Source: Bacteroidales bacterium
GTDB lineage: Bacteria; Bacteroidota; Bacteroidia; Bacteroidales; F082
Assembly (NCBI GenBank): GCA_024400305.1
Contig: JAKSMX010000001.1
Span: 124,001 to 188,000, forward strand
Reading direction: 5' to 3'
DNA length: 64,000 nt
Shown: positions 9,906 to 19,433 of the stretch, in pieces
Layout of the letters: the number at the start of each line of letters is the position of its first letter
How positions within the stretch are numbered: position 1 is the first letter of the stretch
Program-made: the position numbers and the translations under genes
Notes under the pieces: generated by a model
What the model was told of the DNA's origin: nothing
Database searches by the model: none
What the model saw: the letters and a program-made list of their open reading frames with translations, nothing else

Positions 9906-10043
9906 ATGGAAAAGACAAAATCACTAAAATTGCGTTACGAAGCACCTGAAATGAAGACATGTGAGTTTCGTACAGAGCAGGGCTACGCCAACAGCTCTAC
10001 AGATCCGGCCAATCTTTTCGAAGTACACATGTTGAAGAATTAA
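9906..10043 (+). CDS. 45-aa Bacteroidales-type small peptide
   Basis: Reads MEKTKSLKLRYEAPEMKTCE and ends NLFEVHMLKN. The core YEAPEMKTCEFRTEQGYANS follows the pattern Y-x-x-P-E-M...E...E-x-G...S that I know from many very short Bacteroidales proteins encoded ahead of lipoprotein or fimbrillin genes. It has no export signal. It lies 31 bases before the fimbrillin-like lipoprotein gene and after the shared promoter, so co-transcription is likely. Function unknown. Confidence 0.6.
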   Translation: MEKTKSLKLRYEAPEMKTCEFRTEQGYANSSTDPANLFEVHMLKN

Positions 10044-10074
10044 CATATTTCATTAAAAATCCAAATTGTAGAAA

Positions 10075-11829
10075 ATGAAAAAAGTATCATTGCTTATTGC
10101 AGTATTAGCTGCCATATTCGGTCTGTCGCAGTGCAACAAGCCGAACATATCGCCGTTCGACAGCGGCCGACCGGGTCAGAACGGCAACGGACAATATATA
10201 ACATTCACCAACGACTCCGGCAACGGCGCAAAACTTGATGTTGATGAAGTAACTACAGGACTTGAGTTTAGATGGGAATATGCCGACCAGTTGCATGTCT
10301 ATTCATGCGACAATGAGAATTTCGAAGGAGATGTCGTTTACAACGGAACCGTCACTCTCAAACAAGAATACATCGGTGAAATAAAAGGCCAATTTGAAGG
10401 TTTCGTATCAATGGACATCAGAGACTATGTCCGTTTTTACTATTTCGGCTCAAAAGCCACAGTCAGCGAAGATGGCAGTGCAACCATCTATTTAAATGAA
10501 CAGGAAGGAACGCTCAGCAGTGTTAAAGAACACATGGTAGCCAGAACAGGAAGCATCGAACGTGGCGATGGGATCAGCTACCATGGAATCCTCACCGTCC
10601 CGTTCTCCGTCGTAAAACTCGACCTTAGCTTTTTTGACGGTGGCAATGTCTATATCGATGAATGCGGTGCCCATTCAAGCACGACATACAACGGATTGAC
10701 AATATGCGGGACATCAGGGGCATTTGAGACTAAAATCGCTGACATGGGCACACACGATTACGAGTTCAATATCGATAATCCAACTTCAGATGTCTATTTA
10801 GCATTGCTGCCCCCGACAGCAGCAACATATCCTGGCGTGGTGGATGTTCGAGAGCCTGAAAACCCTGAAGACAAATTCATGGTTCTCCGCTTTTCGGACA
10901 ACAGCACATTAGAAAGCGAAACCAAAAGCGTCAGCCATATATTCAAGCTCCGCGAGAACCGTTTCTACACAAGCGGCATCGCGAACAACGACAAGTCAAC
11001 CGACAAAGGCATAGAAATAACAGACCGTGTTGACTTTGGAAGAATCGGTGTATGGGCGAAATACAATGTCGGCGCAAAACATCTGAACAATCACGATTAT
11101 GTCAATTATTCAGAACATGACACAACATTCAACCGTGAAATATATTCATGGTATGGTGATTATTTCGCATGGGCTGACATAAACAAGAAATACACGGGTG
11201 ATTTCATGCCTGAACCTGATTGGATTAACTCTTATGGTTACGACTGGCCTAATTATGTATATTCAGCTTATGGCACTTATGATAAATTAACAAAATATGT
11301 GAGAACCGGCCAAGGTATTGATTCAGAAGAATCATACAGGCCAGATGGCTGGGAGGGCGATGATTTAATGATCCTCCAACCGGAAGACGATGTGGCTGTT
11401 TTATATTATCAATCCGCCAATTTTATAACTCCTTCATATGACCAATGGCTGGCATTGATGAAGTGGGTGACAGAAACGATGATTTATGAAAATTTTATCT
11501 GGACAGATGATTATTACTATTTCGGCATCCGAGGCTGGATTATTTACAAAACAAAAGAGAATGAAGAGAATGAAAAGAATGATGAATATGAAATTACGGA
11601 TCCACACATCTTCCTTCCAGCGGCAGGTTTCTTTGAAAAAACAAAATTCATTCAACTTGACGGTGGACGTATGAAGGGAAACTATATGATGTCAAATAGA
11701 GATGATAGTGCAGACAAATTCTTGCTCGTTGACTTCAATGACATTGCATCGTTTTTTCACATTTATTCATCCTCATATCTAAGAAGCAATGGCGTAAATG
11801 TCCGTCCAATTATGGAAACAACAAAATAG
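10075..11829 (+). CDS. Fimbrillin-like lipoprotein with C-terminal FISUMP-like domain
   Basis: 584 aa with a lipoprotein signal (IFGLSQC, Cys at about residue 21). The first ~300 residues resemble Bacteroidales fimbrillin-family proteins: an ITFTNDSGNGAKLDV start, beta-rich repeats, and FKLRENRFYTSGIA just before the middle boundary. Residues from about 320 (ITDRVDFGRIGVWAKYNVGA) to the end (IFLPAAGFFE, SNGVNVRPIM) match the pattern of the Fibrobacter-type paralogous (FISUMP) domain. Likely surface-exposed; ligand unknown. Coding is AT-richer from about 11100 on. A strong terminator follows. Confidence 0.65.
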   Translation: MKKVSLLIAVLAAIFGLSQCNKPNISPFDSGRPGQNGNGQYITFTNDSGNGAKLDVDEVTTGLEFRWEYADQLHVYSCDNENFEGDVVYNGTVTLKQEYIGEIKGQFEGFVSMDIRDYVRFYYFGSKATVSEDGSATIYLNEQEGTLSSVKEHMVARTGSIERGDGISYHGILTVPFSVVKLDLSFFDGGNVYIDECGAHSSTTYNGLTICGTSGAFETKIADMGTHDYEFNIDNPTSDVYLALLPPTAATYPGVVDVREPENPEDKFMVLRFSDNSTLESETKSVSHIFKLRENRFYTSGIANNDKSTDKGIEITDRVDFGRIGVWAKYNVGAKHLNNHDYVNYSEHDTTFNREIYSWYGDYFAWADINKKYTGDFMPEPDWINSYGYDWPNYVYSAYGTYDKLTKYVRTGQGIDSEESYRPDGWEGDDLMILQPEDDVAVLYYQSANFITPSYDQWLALMKWVTETMIYENFIWTDDYYYFGIRGWIIYKTKENEENEKNDEYEITDPHIFLPAAGFFEKTKFIQLDGGRMKGNYMMSNRDDSADKFLLVDFNDIASFFHIYSSSYLRSNGVNVRPIMETTK

Positions 11830-11856
11830 CCCCACCGCATTAGCGAAGCGAATAAT

Positions 11857-11888
11857 AAAAGAGCCCCGTTGAAAAACGGGGCTCTTTT
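11857..11888. terminator. Strong bidirectional terminator
   Basis: A 14-bp perfect stem (11857-11870 with 11875-11888) capped by a GAAA tetraloop, with A-runs on one side and T-runs on the other. It separates the fimbrillin-like gene from the convergent GH92 gene. Confidence 0.92.
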
Positions 11889-11962
11889 ATGTTTCAAAGA
11901 TTATTTTTTCAAGTTCCGCAAATTTCAAAATTCGTTTCCGAACTTTAAACTTTATGGACTTT

Positions 11963-14929
11963 CTACTCAATGATAAACTCGTCGCAGAACGTCCACGCCG
12001 CGCCGCCGGCTCCGACGTGCCATTCAGGGCAGGTGCCGAGCGACTTCGCGACCATCCTGACATAACGCGCCTTCACGTCCTTCACGACTTCAAGTTCCTG
12101 CATTACAGCGTCGTCGGCATCGACAGGCACCTCGTTTTTCACCACGCCTATCGACTTGAAGTCCTTTCCGTCGTTGGAGATGAAAAACTCGACCTGCGTC
12201 GGCATGAAGATCCACGAGTTCTGGTCTTGGAGGAAACTTCCGGCGAGACGGTGAATATCCATCGGCTTCTCCATATCGACGGTTGCGATGACATCAACGC
12301 CGGAGTAGCCCTGCCACATGCCCACGCGGAAGTTGTCGTTGCCGCGCTGGAGGTCAATGAGCGCGATATCGCCGCCGGCCTCGTACTGGCTGCTGTAATG
12401 GTTCTGTATCGTGATGTGGCGTCCGCCGTCAATCTTCTTGAACGCGCCGACGGCGACTGTGGAGACGATGCCGTCTTTCACCGCGATTGCCTTGACATCG
12501 GTGGTTGCTTCCAGGACAAACGGCTCGGCGTAAAGCGTGCTGCCTGCAGTCGGCTCCGTCCCGTCCAAGGTGTAGTAGATCTTCGCGTCCTTGTCGGGAT
12601 GCGTGATGCTGACGTTGAGCTTGTCGTAGAACACGTAAGCCACCACATTAATAATAGGTGTTGTCACGATATTGTCTTTCTCAATGCGCATCGTCGGGCG
12701 ACATTCCTCAGCCATGCCCCACTGTGAGTTGCGTTTGTTGGTCATCTCGAAAACGAGTTTTCCGCCCTTGGCGACTTCATCATAATAAAGATAGCTGCGG
12801 TTCAACGCTTTGCCGTTGAGTTTCACAGATTCGATATATCTGTTTTCGTGTGAGATGTTATTGGCTATGATATTGAAATTCTTTCCGTTTTCAAGATTGA
12901 GAACCATCTTTTCGAAATGAGGCACGCCGATGACGTAATATCCGCAGCCGGGTGTGACAGGATAGAAGCCCATCGCGCTCATCACGTACCACGCCGACAT
13001 CTGGCCGCAGTCCTCGTTGCCGCAGAGTCCGTCTGGCTGGTCGGTGTAAAGCTCGTTCATGATCTGATGGATGAGACGCTGCGTCTTGGTCGGCTTGCCG
13101 AGGAAGTCGTAGAGATAAGCCATGTGGTGTGACGGCTCATTGCCGTGCGCGTACTGTCCGACCATGCCGGTGATGTCGGCCTGCACGCGTCCCGACATGT
13201 TCGACGACGACTGAAAGAGCTGGTTGAGCATCTTCTCGTATTCGCGCCCGCCGCCCATGAGGTCGATGTGTCCGTTGACATCCTGCGGGACGAAGAAGTT
13301 ATACTGCCATGTGTTGGCTTCGGTGAGCATGAAGTTGACCTGCGTCGGGTCGAACGGCGTGACGAAGCCGCCGTTCTTGCGTCCGCGGAAGAACTTCGTC
13401 TCCGGGTCATAGAGGTTCTTGTACGACTGTGCACGGCGGTAGAACGCGCCGGCGATGTCTTTCCGGCCCATCTTGTCGGCCATGAAAGCGATGCACCAGT
13501 CGTCGTAAGCATATTCGAGAGTCTTCGACACCGACTCGCCTTCGTTGTCGGCGGCGATGTAGCCGTATTCCTTGTAATATCTAAGTCCGAAGAAGTCCTC
13601 GTTGGCGCGTGTCACCATTGCATCGAGGGCTTTCTCGTAATCGACACCTTCGATGCCTTTCATGTAGGCGTCAACGATGACGGGGATGGCGTGGTAGCCT
13701 ATCATGCAGTGGGTCTCGTTGCCGGCGAGTTCCCATGTCGGGAGGAGTCCGCCAGTCTCGTAGTTATTAATAAAGGTGTTGATGATGTCGGCGGCGCGTT
13801 GCGGTTCAATGACGTTGAGCAGCGGGTTCTCGGTGCGGAAGGTGTCCCATTGCGAGAAGACCGTGTAGCGCGGACGGTCGGCCTGATGCACTTCGATGTC
13901 GTGGCCGCGGAAACGTCCGTCAACGTCAGAATAGACGTTCGGCACGATGAACGAATGGTAGAGCGCAGAATAGAAGATTGTCTTGTCTTTCTCGTTCACG
14001 CTCCTGACATCGATGCGGCCGAGTTCGTCGTTCCATGCCTGATATGTCTTTTCCGCGAGCGCGTCGAAATCGAAGTCGGTGATTTCCGATTCGAGGTTCT
14101 TCCTTGCGCCTTCGACATCGACGGCGGAGATGCCTATGCGCATCACGAGCGGCTGTCCGTCGTTCTCAAAGTCGAAATACGACTGAAGATTCTTGCAGTT
14201 CGCATAGTCTTTGCCTTCCGTCACGATGCCGTCCTCGACCATTCCGAACGCCTTGATCGGTTTCGAGAACTCGGCGTAGAAATAAAGGTGCTGGTCGGCG
14301 GCCCAGTAGCCGCTGCGGCGGAAACCGCTGACGGCATTCTCGCCTTCGACTTTCACCCACGATTCATAAATCTTCTCCTGCGAGAGCGTTGACTCCTTCA
14401 TGTCGAGGACGACGGAGGCGTTTTCACCTTCAGGATACGTGTAGCGGTGCATCGCGGCGCGGACACCCGACGTGAGTTCCACATTAATATTATAGGTGTC
14501 GAGGGTGACGGCGTAGAAGCCCGGCTTCGCCGACTCCGTCTCGTGGCGGAATGCCGAGCCGTAGCCCTGCGCGTCGCCGTAGAAGCCGGAGTTGAAACGT
14601 TTCCCTCCGGTGACAGGCATGAAGCGGAAGTCGCCGTAGTCGTTGCAGCCGGTGCCGCTGAGGTGAGTGTGGCTGAAGCCGAGGATGATGCTGTCGGAGA
14701 TGTGGTATCCCGAGCAGCCGTCCCAGCTGTCCATGCGCGTGTCGGGGCTGAGCTGCATCATCCCGAAAGGAGCGGTGGCGCCGGGGTAGGTGTGGCCGTG
14801 GCCGCCGGTGCCGATGAATGTGTTCACGAATGCAGCCGGCTCCTTCGTGCAGCCGGCATCGCCTGCGTTACGGTCGCATGATGACAACCCGAAAAACGCA
14901 ACAACAAGAATTACAATGTATTTTTTCAT
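11963..14929 (-). CDS. GH92 alpha-mannosidase lipoprotein
   Basis: Calcium-dependent exo-alpha-mannosidase of glycoside hydrolase family 92, acting on mannan or N-glycan chains. The start at 14929 (MKKYIVILVVAFFGLSSCDR) gives a lipoprotein with Cys at residue 18; a longer ORF from 14974 would bury the signal. Family motifs: TYPGATAPFGMMQLSPDTR, GFSHTHLSGTGCNDYGD, TWELAGNETHCMIGYH, GNEPSHHMAYLYDF, and GNEDCGQMSAWYVMSAMGFY. Past the catalytic part come a chitobiase-C-like strand domain (KIYYTLDGTEPTAGSTLYAE) and an F5/8 type C-like carbohydrate-binding domain ending CDEFIIE. At 988 aa it is longer than the usual ~750 because of these two domains. No SusC/SusD pair is adjacent. Confidence 0.92.
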   Translation of the reverse strand: MKKYIVILVVAFFGLSSCDRNAGDAGCTKEPAAFVNTFIGTGGHGHTYPGATAPFGMMQLSPDTRMDSWDGCSGYHISDSIILGFSHTHLSGTGCNDYGDFRFMPVTGGKRFNSGFYGDAQGYGSAFRHETESAKPGFYAVTLDTYNINVELTSGVRAAMHRYTYPEGENASVVLDMKESTLSQEKIYESWVKVEGENAVSGFRRSGYWAADQHLYFYAEFSKPIKAFGMVEDGIVTEGKDYANCKNLQSYFDFENDGQPLVMRIGISAVDVEGARKNLESEITDFDFDALAEKTYQAWNDELGRIDVRSVNEKDKTIFYSALYHSFIVPNVYSDVDGRFRGHDIEVHQADRPRYTVFSQWDTFRTENPLLNVIEPQRAADIINTFINNYETGGLLPTWELAGNETHCMIGYHAIPVIVDAYMKGIEGVDYEKALDAMVTRANEDFFGLRYYKEYGYIAADNEGESVSKTLEYAYDDWCIAFMADKMGRKDIAGAFYRRAQSYKNLYDPETKFFRGRKNGGFVTPFDPTQVNFMLTEANTWQYNFFVPQDVNGHIDLMGGGREYEKMLNQLFQSSSNMSGRVQADITGMVGQYAHGNEPSHHMAYLYDFLGKPTKTQRLIHQIMNELYTDQPDGLCGNEDCGQMSAWYVMSAMGFYPVTPGCGYYVIGVPHFEKMVLNLENGKNFNIIANNISHENRYIESVKLNGKALNRSYLYYDEVAKGGKLVFEMTNKRNSQWGMAEECRPTMRIEKDNIVTTPIINVVAYVFYDKLNVSITHPDKDAKIYYTLDGTEPTAGSTLYAEPFVLEATTDVKAIAVKDGIVSTVAVGAFKKIDGGRHITIQNHYSSQYEAGGDIALIDLQRGNDNFRVGMWQGYSGVDVIATVDMEKPMDIHRLAGSFLQDQNSWIFMPTQVEFFISNDGKDFKSIGVVKNEVPVDADDAVMQELEVVKDVKARYVRMVAKSLGTCPEWHVGAGGAAWTFCDEFIIE

Positions 14930-15043
14930 TTTTGAGATAATTTTTTCAAACGCTAAAAGTACATAAACTTTCAATACGCAGGGTCATTTTTTTCACAATG
15001 TGGAAAAGTTTTTATAAAACAAAAAAAATATCTCAAAAAATGC

Positions 15044-15070
15044 TTGATTAAAAAAAAAGTACTATCTTTG
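15044..15070 (+). promoter_or_regulatory. Promoter of the first T9SS cargo gene
   Basis: TATCTTTG at 15063-15070 with TTG at 15044-15046, 19 bases start to start. The leader just before the ATG is nearly the same as that of the paralogue at 17356. Confidence 0.65.
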
Positions 15071-15141
15071 CAGAAAAATTTTTTGTAGAAACAGAAATTA
15101 TATTGTTAAATTAATTATTAGTTAACCTAAATTAAATTATC

Positions 15142-17118
15142 ATGAAAAAAGTATTTTTACTTTCATTGGGCCTTTTATTAGGCGCAACAACATTCGCACA
15201 GAATCAGGCATTGCCCAAGAATGATGCGATGAAACAGAGCGTTCTCACTTCAGTAAGATCAGCAGAAGACATCATGACTCCGGCCATGAACTTCGCTCCG
15301 ACAACATCTGTCGCAAAAGCAGTTGTCACAAAGAGCTCGACATCCAGAGACTTCACATGGGAAGAGGGTGCTACAATGACAACCCGCTATGACAACCAGT
15401 CAAACGCAGCAATCAGCAACAGAATCGCGGCATGGGGCGACGGTTCAGTGGCTTACACGGCGACATGGGCGTCAGACGATGCTTTCAACACACGTGGTAC
15501 AGGTTACAACTATGCAGACGCTGATTTCCAGTTCGGTGCAGAACCGACAGAACGTGTTGAAAGCCTCAGATCAGGTTGGCCTTCAATCTGCGCATACGGC
15601 AACGGCGAACTCCTCGCATCACACGCAGACGGCATCAACATTTGGTACAGAGCAACAAAAGGCACTGGTGCATGGACACAGCTTTCAAACATCCCGACCT
15701 ACACATGGCCGAGAATAGCCACAACGGATAACGGCACAGTCTTCGTCATCTGCGCTGACCAGGACACACAGAACACACTGCTCAACTACGTCCGCATGTT
15801 CAAGTCAACAGACGGCGGCGTCACATGGACAGAAGACCCGTTCTTCACAGCACTTGACGCAGAATACAACCACCTCATCGGTGCTGACGACTATGTCGTT
15901 GCGACAAACGGCAACACAATCGCCGTCATGTTCTGCTCAATGACATACGACGTGTTCTATGTAATTTCAGAAGACGGCGGTGCGACATGGGAGAAGAAAG
16001 TCATCGCAGCATGGCCTTACGGCGTGTTCGACTGGAACCAGACAGCAATCACAGTTGAGACAGACTCAATCTATTGGTGCGACAATTCAGGCTCAATCGC
16101 AATCGGCAACGACGGTACAGTCCACTGCGCATGGGGTCTCGGCCGCTGGGCTCCAGCTCCGTCATCAGGCGCAGGGTACTACACCTACTTCCCATACACA
16201 GTCGGTGTCATTTACTGGAACTCGAACTTTGACAACGGAAAAGGTGGCAACAACATCCTTCCTTTCGGTGAGGCGGATTTCGATGCCGAACACCCTGAAT
16301 GGTTACTCAACGGCACAAACGGCGTCAGCAGCACAATGAACTACGACCGTATGCTCCGCATAGCATGGGGCGATTATGAGACAACAGGTGAAATCACCCT
16401 CGATCCTAACTTCACAATCTTCGGATGGTCATCAGAGGCTACACCAGGCACACCTGCAAACCACGAGAACTTCAGCGTTGATGCAAATGCAAGCTACAAC
16501 TCAATCGGTCTGGCAACAACACCGGCCGTCGCTGTTGATGATGAAAACAACGTCGCCGTCATGTACAGTTTCATTTCAGACGAACGTATGATGGGTTCAT
16601 ACTACTACAGAAGCGCATGGATCAACGACCGCAAGGACGGCGAATGGAGAGAACCTAACACAGAGACATCACTCTCAATGGAATTCGAACACTCATACGA
16701 CGAAGCATATCCGACATTCGGCCTCTCAAACTCGGTCAATGGCTACTACTACTTCGGCTATTCAGCTGACGATATGCCGGGCTTGGTGTTGGATGCAGAG
16801 GATCAGACAACCTGCACAGACAACGTCATCTATGCCATCAAAGTCATCGCTCCGTGCAACGACGCAGTTGAAGAACAGGTTGAAGCTGTCTATAACATCT
16901 ATCCTAACCCTGCAACAGACCACATCACTCTCGTTTCAGCAGCTGACACAGACGCGACAATCATATTCACCAACCTCGCTGGTCAGACAGTGAAGACTCT
17001 CAACAAGAGCCTCACAGTCGGTAACAACACAGTCAACATCGACCTCGAAAACGGTGTCTATTTCTGCACAGTCAACGCCAACGGCTTCAACAAGACAGTT
17101 AAAGTTGTTGTCAAGTAA
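15142..17118 (+). CDS. T9SS-secreted Asp-box (sialidase-fold-like) protein, copy 1
   Basis: 658 aa. Signal peptide MKKVFLLSLGLLLGATTFAQ. The body has beta-propeller Asp-box motifs (STDGGVTWTEDPF, SEDGGATWEKKV) as in BNR/sialidase-like folds, but I do not see the arginine triad needed to call a sialidase. The last ~75 residues are a T9SS type A sorting domain: NIYPNPATDHITL, IIFTNLAGQTVKTLN, LENGVYFCTVNANGFNKTVK. The protein should cross the outer membrane by T9SS and be attached or released. Tandem paralogue at 17356; each has its own promoter and terminator. Confidence 0.85.
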   Translation: MKKVFLLSLGLLLGATTFAQNQALPKNDAMKQSVLTSVRSAEDIMTPAMNFAPTTSVAKAVVTKSSTSRDFTWEEGATMTTRYDNQSNAAISNRIAAWGDGSVAYTATWASDDAFNTRGTGYNYADADFQFGAEPTERVESLRSGWPSICAYGNGELLASHADGINIWYRATKGTGAWTQLSNIPTYTWPRIATTDNGTVFVICADQDTQNTLLNYVRMFKSTDGGVTWTEDPFFTALDAEYNHLIGADDYVVATNGNTIAVMFCSMTYDVFYVISEDGGATWEKKVIAAWPYGVFDWNQTAITVETDSIYWCDNSGSIAIGNDGTVHCAWGLGRWAPAPSSGAGYYTYFPYTVGVIYWNSNFDNGKGGNNILPFGEADFDAEHPEWLLNGTNGVSSTMNYDRMLRIAWGDYETTGEITLDPNFTIFGWSSEATPGTPANHENFSVDANASYNSIGLATTPAVAVDDENNVAVMYSFISDERMMGSYYYRSAWINDRKDGEWREPNTETSLSMEFEHSYDEAYPTFGLSNSVNGYYYFGYSADDMPGLVLDAEDQTTCTDNVIYAIKVIAPCNDAVEEQVEAVYNIYPNPATDHITLVSAADTDATIIFTNLAGQTVKTLNKSLTVGNNTVNIDLENGVYFCTVNANGFNKTVKVVVK

Positions 17119-17149
17119 TTAGGTCTTACGACTTTATAAGTATCATATC

Positions 17150-17192
17150 GGGGGTTCCCTGCGGCGAAAAACGCAAGGAACCCCTCTTGTTT
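17150..17192 (+). terminator. Terminator between the two T9SS cargo genes
   Basis: Stem ggggttcc (17151-17158) with ggaacccc (17177-17184) and an inner gcg/cgc pairing, followed by ctcttgtttt. Confidence 0.85.
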
Positions 17193-17263
17193 TCAACAAA
17201 AGTTTCGTCGTTGCAAACGTAATCAACAAATCCGTTTAAAAAAATTTCAAAAAAAACGCTTTA

Positions 17264-17286
17264 TTTGAAAAAAAACATTATCTTTG
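17264..17286 (+). promoter_or_regulatory. Promoter of the second T9SS cargo gene
   Basis: TATCTTTG at 17279-17286. The nearest upstream TTTG (17264-17267) is closer than usual, so the -33 assignment is uncertain. Confidence 0.55.
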
Positions 17287-17355
17287 CCGAAATTTTTTTG
17301 ACAAAAAACAGGGAAATTAATAGTTAAAATCATCAATTATCTAAATTAAATTATC

Positions 17356-19323
17356 ATGAAAAAAGGATTTTTACTTTCATTGGGCCTTTTATTAGGCGCG
17401 ACAGCATTCGCACAGAACAGGGCGGACTTGCTGCCAAAAGTTGACGCAAAGAAACAGTGTGTCCAAGTTGCTGTAAGACAGGATGTTCTCGGCAACGAAA
17501 CTTCAGCGATGAACTTCTCACCGGCGGACGCTCTCCCGCGTGCCACACAGGTCAGGGACTTCGGTGAATGGATTGAAGCAGCCACAATGACAACAAGGTA
17601 CGACCTTCAGTCGAACTCATCAGTCGCCAACCGTATCGCGGCATGGGGTGACGGCTCGGCAGCCATCGTAGCGACATGGTCGTCAGATGACGCATACAAC
17701 ACACGCGGCGCCGGCTACAACTACTTCAACGGCACGGAATTCGGCAACGAGCCGACAGAACGCGTCGAACCCGTCAAGTCGGGATGGCCTTCAATCTGCG
17801 CATTCGGCAACAGCGAATACCTCGCGTCACACTGCGACGGGACACACGTTTACAAGAGAGACGTCAAAGGCACAGGTGCATGGACAGACCTCGGAATGGC
17901 GACAACATACACATGGCCGAGAATCGCCGCCACAGCAGACGGCACCCTTCACCTCATCGCCGGTGACCAGGATGCAAGCAACACAAAGCTGAACTATGTC
18001 AAATATTTCAGATCAACAGACGGTGGTGTCACATGGACCGAGAACGAATACATCGCAAGCCTTGAGGAAGAATACCACAACAAGATCGGTGCTGACGACT
18101 ACGTCATGGCGACAAACGGCAACACAATCGCCATCATGTTCAGCTCAAACCAGTATGACGTTTTCTATGTCATCTCACACGACGCCGGCCTGACATGGGA
18201 GAAGGTCGTCGTAGCAGCATTCCCTTATCCGGACTACGATGATGATGAGAACTGGGCTTCAGGCTCACCAGCCATCTCAGCCTTGACAGACACCATTTAC
18301 TCCTCAGACAACTCACACTCAATCGCCATTGACAACGAAGGCACGGTCCACGTCGCGTTCGGCCTCATGGCATGGGCACCGGCGGAAGACCAGCAGGGCT
18401 ACATCTCAATATGGATGTGGATGGGCGGTATCGTCTATTGGAACTCAAACTACGTGAATGACATGGGGACAAACTGCATCCCTCCATACGGGACAGCAGC
18501 CATCGACGCCAACCACCCGGAATGGGCCAACAATGGTGAAAACGGCATCAGCAGCACTCTCAACTACGACCGTCTTATCGCCCTCGCATGGGGTGACGGC
18601 GATGAGATTGACATCAACCCTAACTTCAACATCTTCGGATGGCAGTCAGAAAAGAATCCAGGCACTCCGGCAGACTGGAGCGCATATCAGAGTAACCACT
18701 GGGGCTGGTACAGGACATACGGCTATGCGACAACACCTGCCGTTGCAGTCAGCGATAATGTCGTGACAATCATGTACAGCCAGTTCTCTGACCTCCGTGA
18801 CGACGGCACCTTCTGCTACAGAAGCGCATTCTACCACCAGCGCGTAAACGGCGTGTGGAACGACCCTAACACTGAAGTCAGCCTCTCAACGGATTTCGAA
18901 CACTCATACGACGAGGTTTATCCGACATTCGGCCTCTCAAACGCTGTCGGCGGCTATGTATGGTTCGGATATTCAGCAGATGACCTCCAGGGCCTGAAAC
19001 TTGACGACGACCAGTCAACATGTTCAGACAACGTGATCTGGGGCATCAGAATAGATGTTGACATCGACGCAGTCAACGAGCAGAAGGAGGCTGTCTATAA
19101 CATCTATCCTAACCCTGCAACAGACCATGTGGTCATCAGCTCGGCAATGAACGCAGACGCGACAATCATATTCACCAACCTCGCAGGTCAGACAGTGAAG
19201 ACTCTCAACAGAAGCCTCACAGTTGGTGAAAACAGCATCAACATCGACCTCGAAAGCGGTGTCTATTTCTGCACAGTCAACGCCAACGGTTTCAACAAGA
19301 CAACCAAAGTCGTTGTTAAATAA
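17356..19323 (+). CDS. T9SS-secreted Asp-box protein, copy 2
   Basis: 655 aa, a clear paralogue of the protein at 15142. It has the same signal peptide (LLSLGLLLGATAFAQ), same repeat order, Asp-box STDGGVTWTENEY, and an almost identical T9SS type A sorting domain (VYNIYPNPATDHVVISS to FNKTTKVVVK). The middle of the two proteins has diverged much more than either end. The 5' leader also matches copy 1, so the duplication included the regulatory region. Likely surface or extracellular; substrate unknown. Confidence 0.85.
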   Translation: MKKGFLLSLGLLLGATAFAQNRADLLPKVDAKKQCVQVAVRQDVLGNETSAMNFSPADALPRATQVRDFGEWIEAATMTTRYDLQSNSSVANRIAAWGDGSAAIVATWSSDDAYNTRGAGYNYFNGTEFGNEPTERVEPVKSGWPSICAFGNSEYLASHCDGTHVYKRDVKGTGAWTDLGMATTYTWPRIAATADGTLHLIAGDQDASNTKLNYVKYFRSTDGGVTWTENEYIASLEEEYHNKIGADDYVMATNGNTIAIMFSSNQYDVFYVISHDAGLTWEKVVVAAFPYPDYDDDENWASGSPAISALTDTIYSSDNSHSIAIDNEGTVHVAFGLMAWAPAEDQQGYISIWMWMGGIVYWNSNYVNDMGTNCIPPYGTAAIDANHPEWANNGENGISSTLNYDRLIALAWGDGDEIDINPNFNIFGWQSEKNPGTPADWSAYQSNHWGWYRTYGYATTPAVAVSDNVVTIMYSQFSDLRDDGTFCYRSAFYHQRVNGVWNDPNTEVSLSTDFEHSYDEVYPTFGLSNAVGGYVWFGYSADDLQGLKLDDDQSTCSDNVIWGIRIDVDIDAVNEQKEAVYNIYPNPATDHVVISSAMNADATIIFTNLAGQTVKTLNRSLTVGENSINIDLESGVYFCTVNANGFNKTTKVVVK

Positions 19324-19346
19324 TTAGTTTAATTTTGTAATGAGAG

Positions 19347-19385
19347 AGACCAAGGTCTGAAGATAATTTGGATCTTGGTCTTTTT
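19347..19385 (+). terminator. Terminator after T9SS cargo copy 2
   Basis: Stem agaccaag (19347-19354) with cttggtct (19374-19381), followed by a T-run. Confidence 0.85.
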
Positions 19386-19433
19386 ATTGAGGTTTCAAAA
19401 GTTTCAGAATTTAAAGTTTAAAATTATAATATC

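Noticed and set aside
13145-14392. 415-codon plus-strand ORF
   Set aside because: Antisense to the GH92 mannosidase gene; its length is a by-product of the codon bias of the real gene.
15142-19323. Sialidase annotation for the two T9SS cargo proteins
   Set aside because: Asp-box motifs are present, but the arginine triad and other catalytic residues of sialidases were not seen, so only the fold is claimed.
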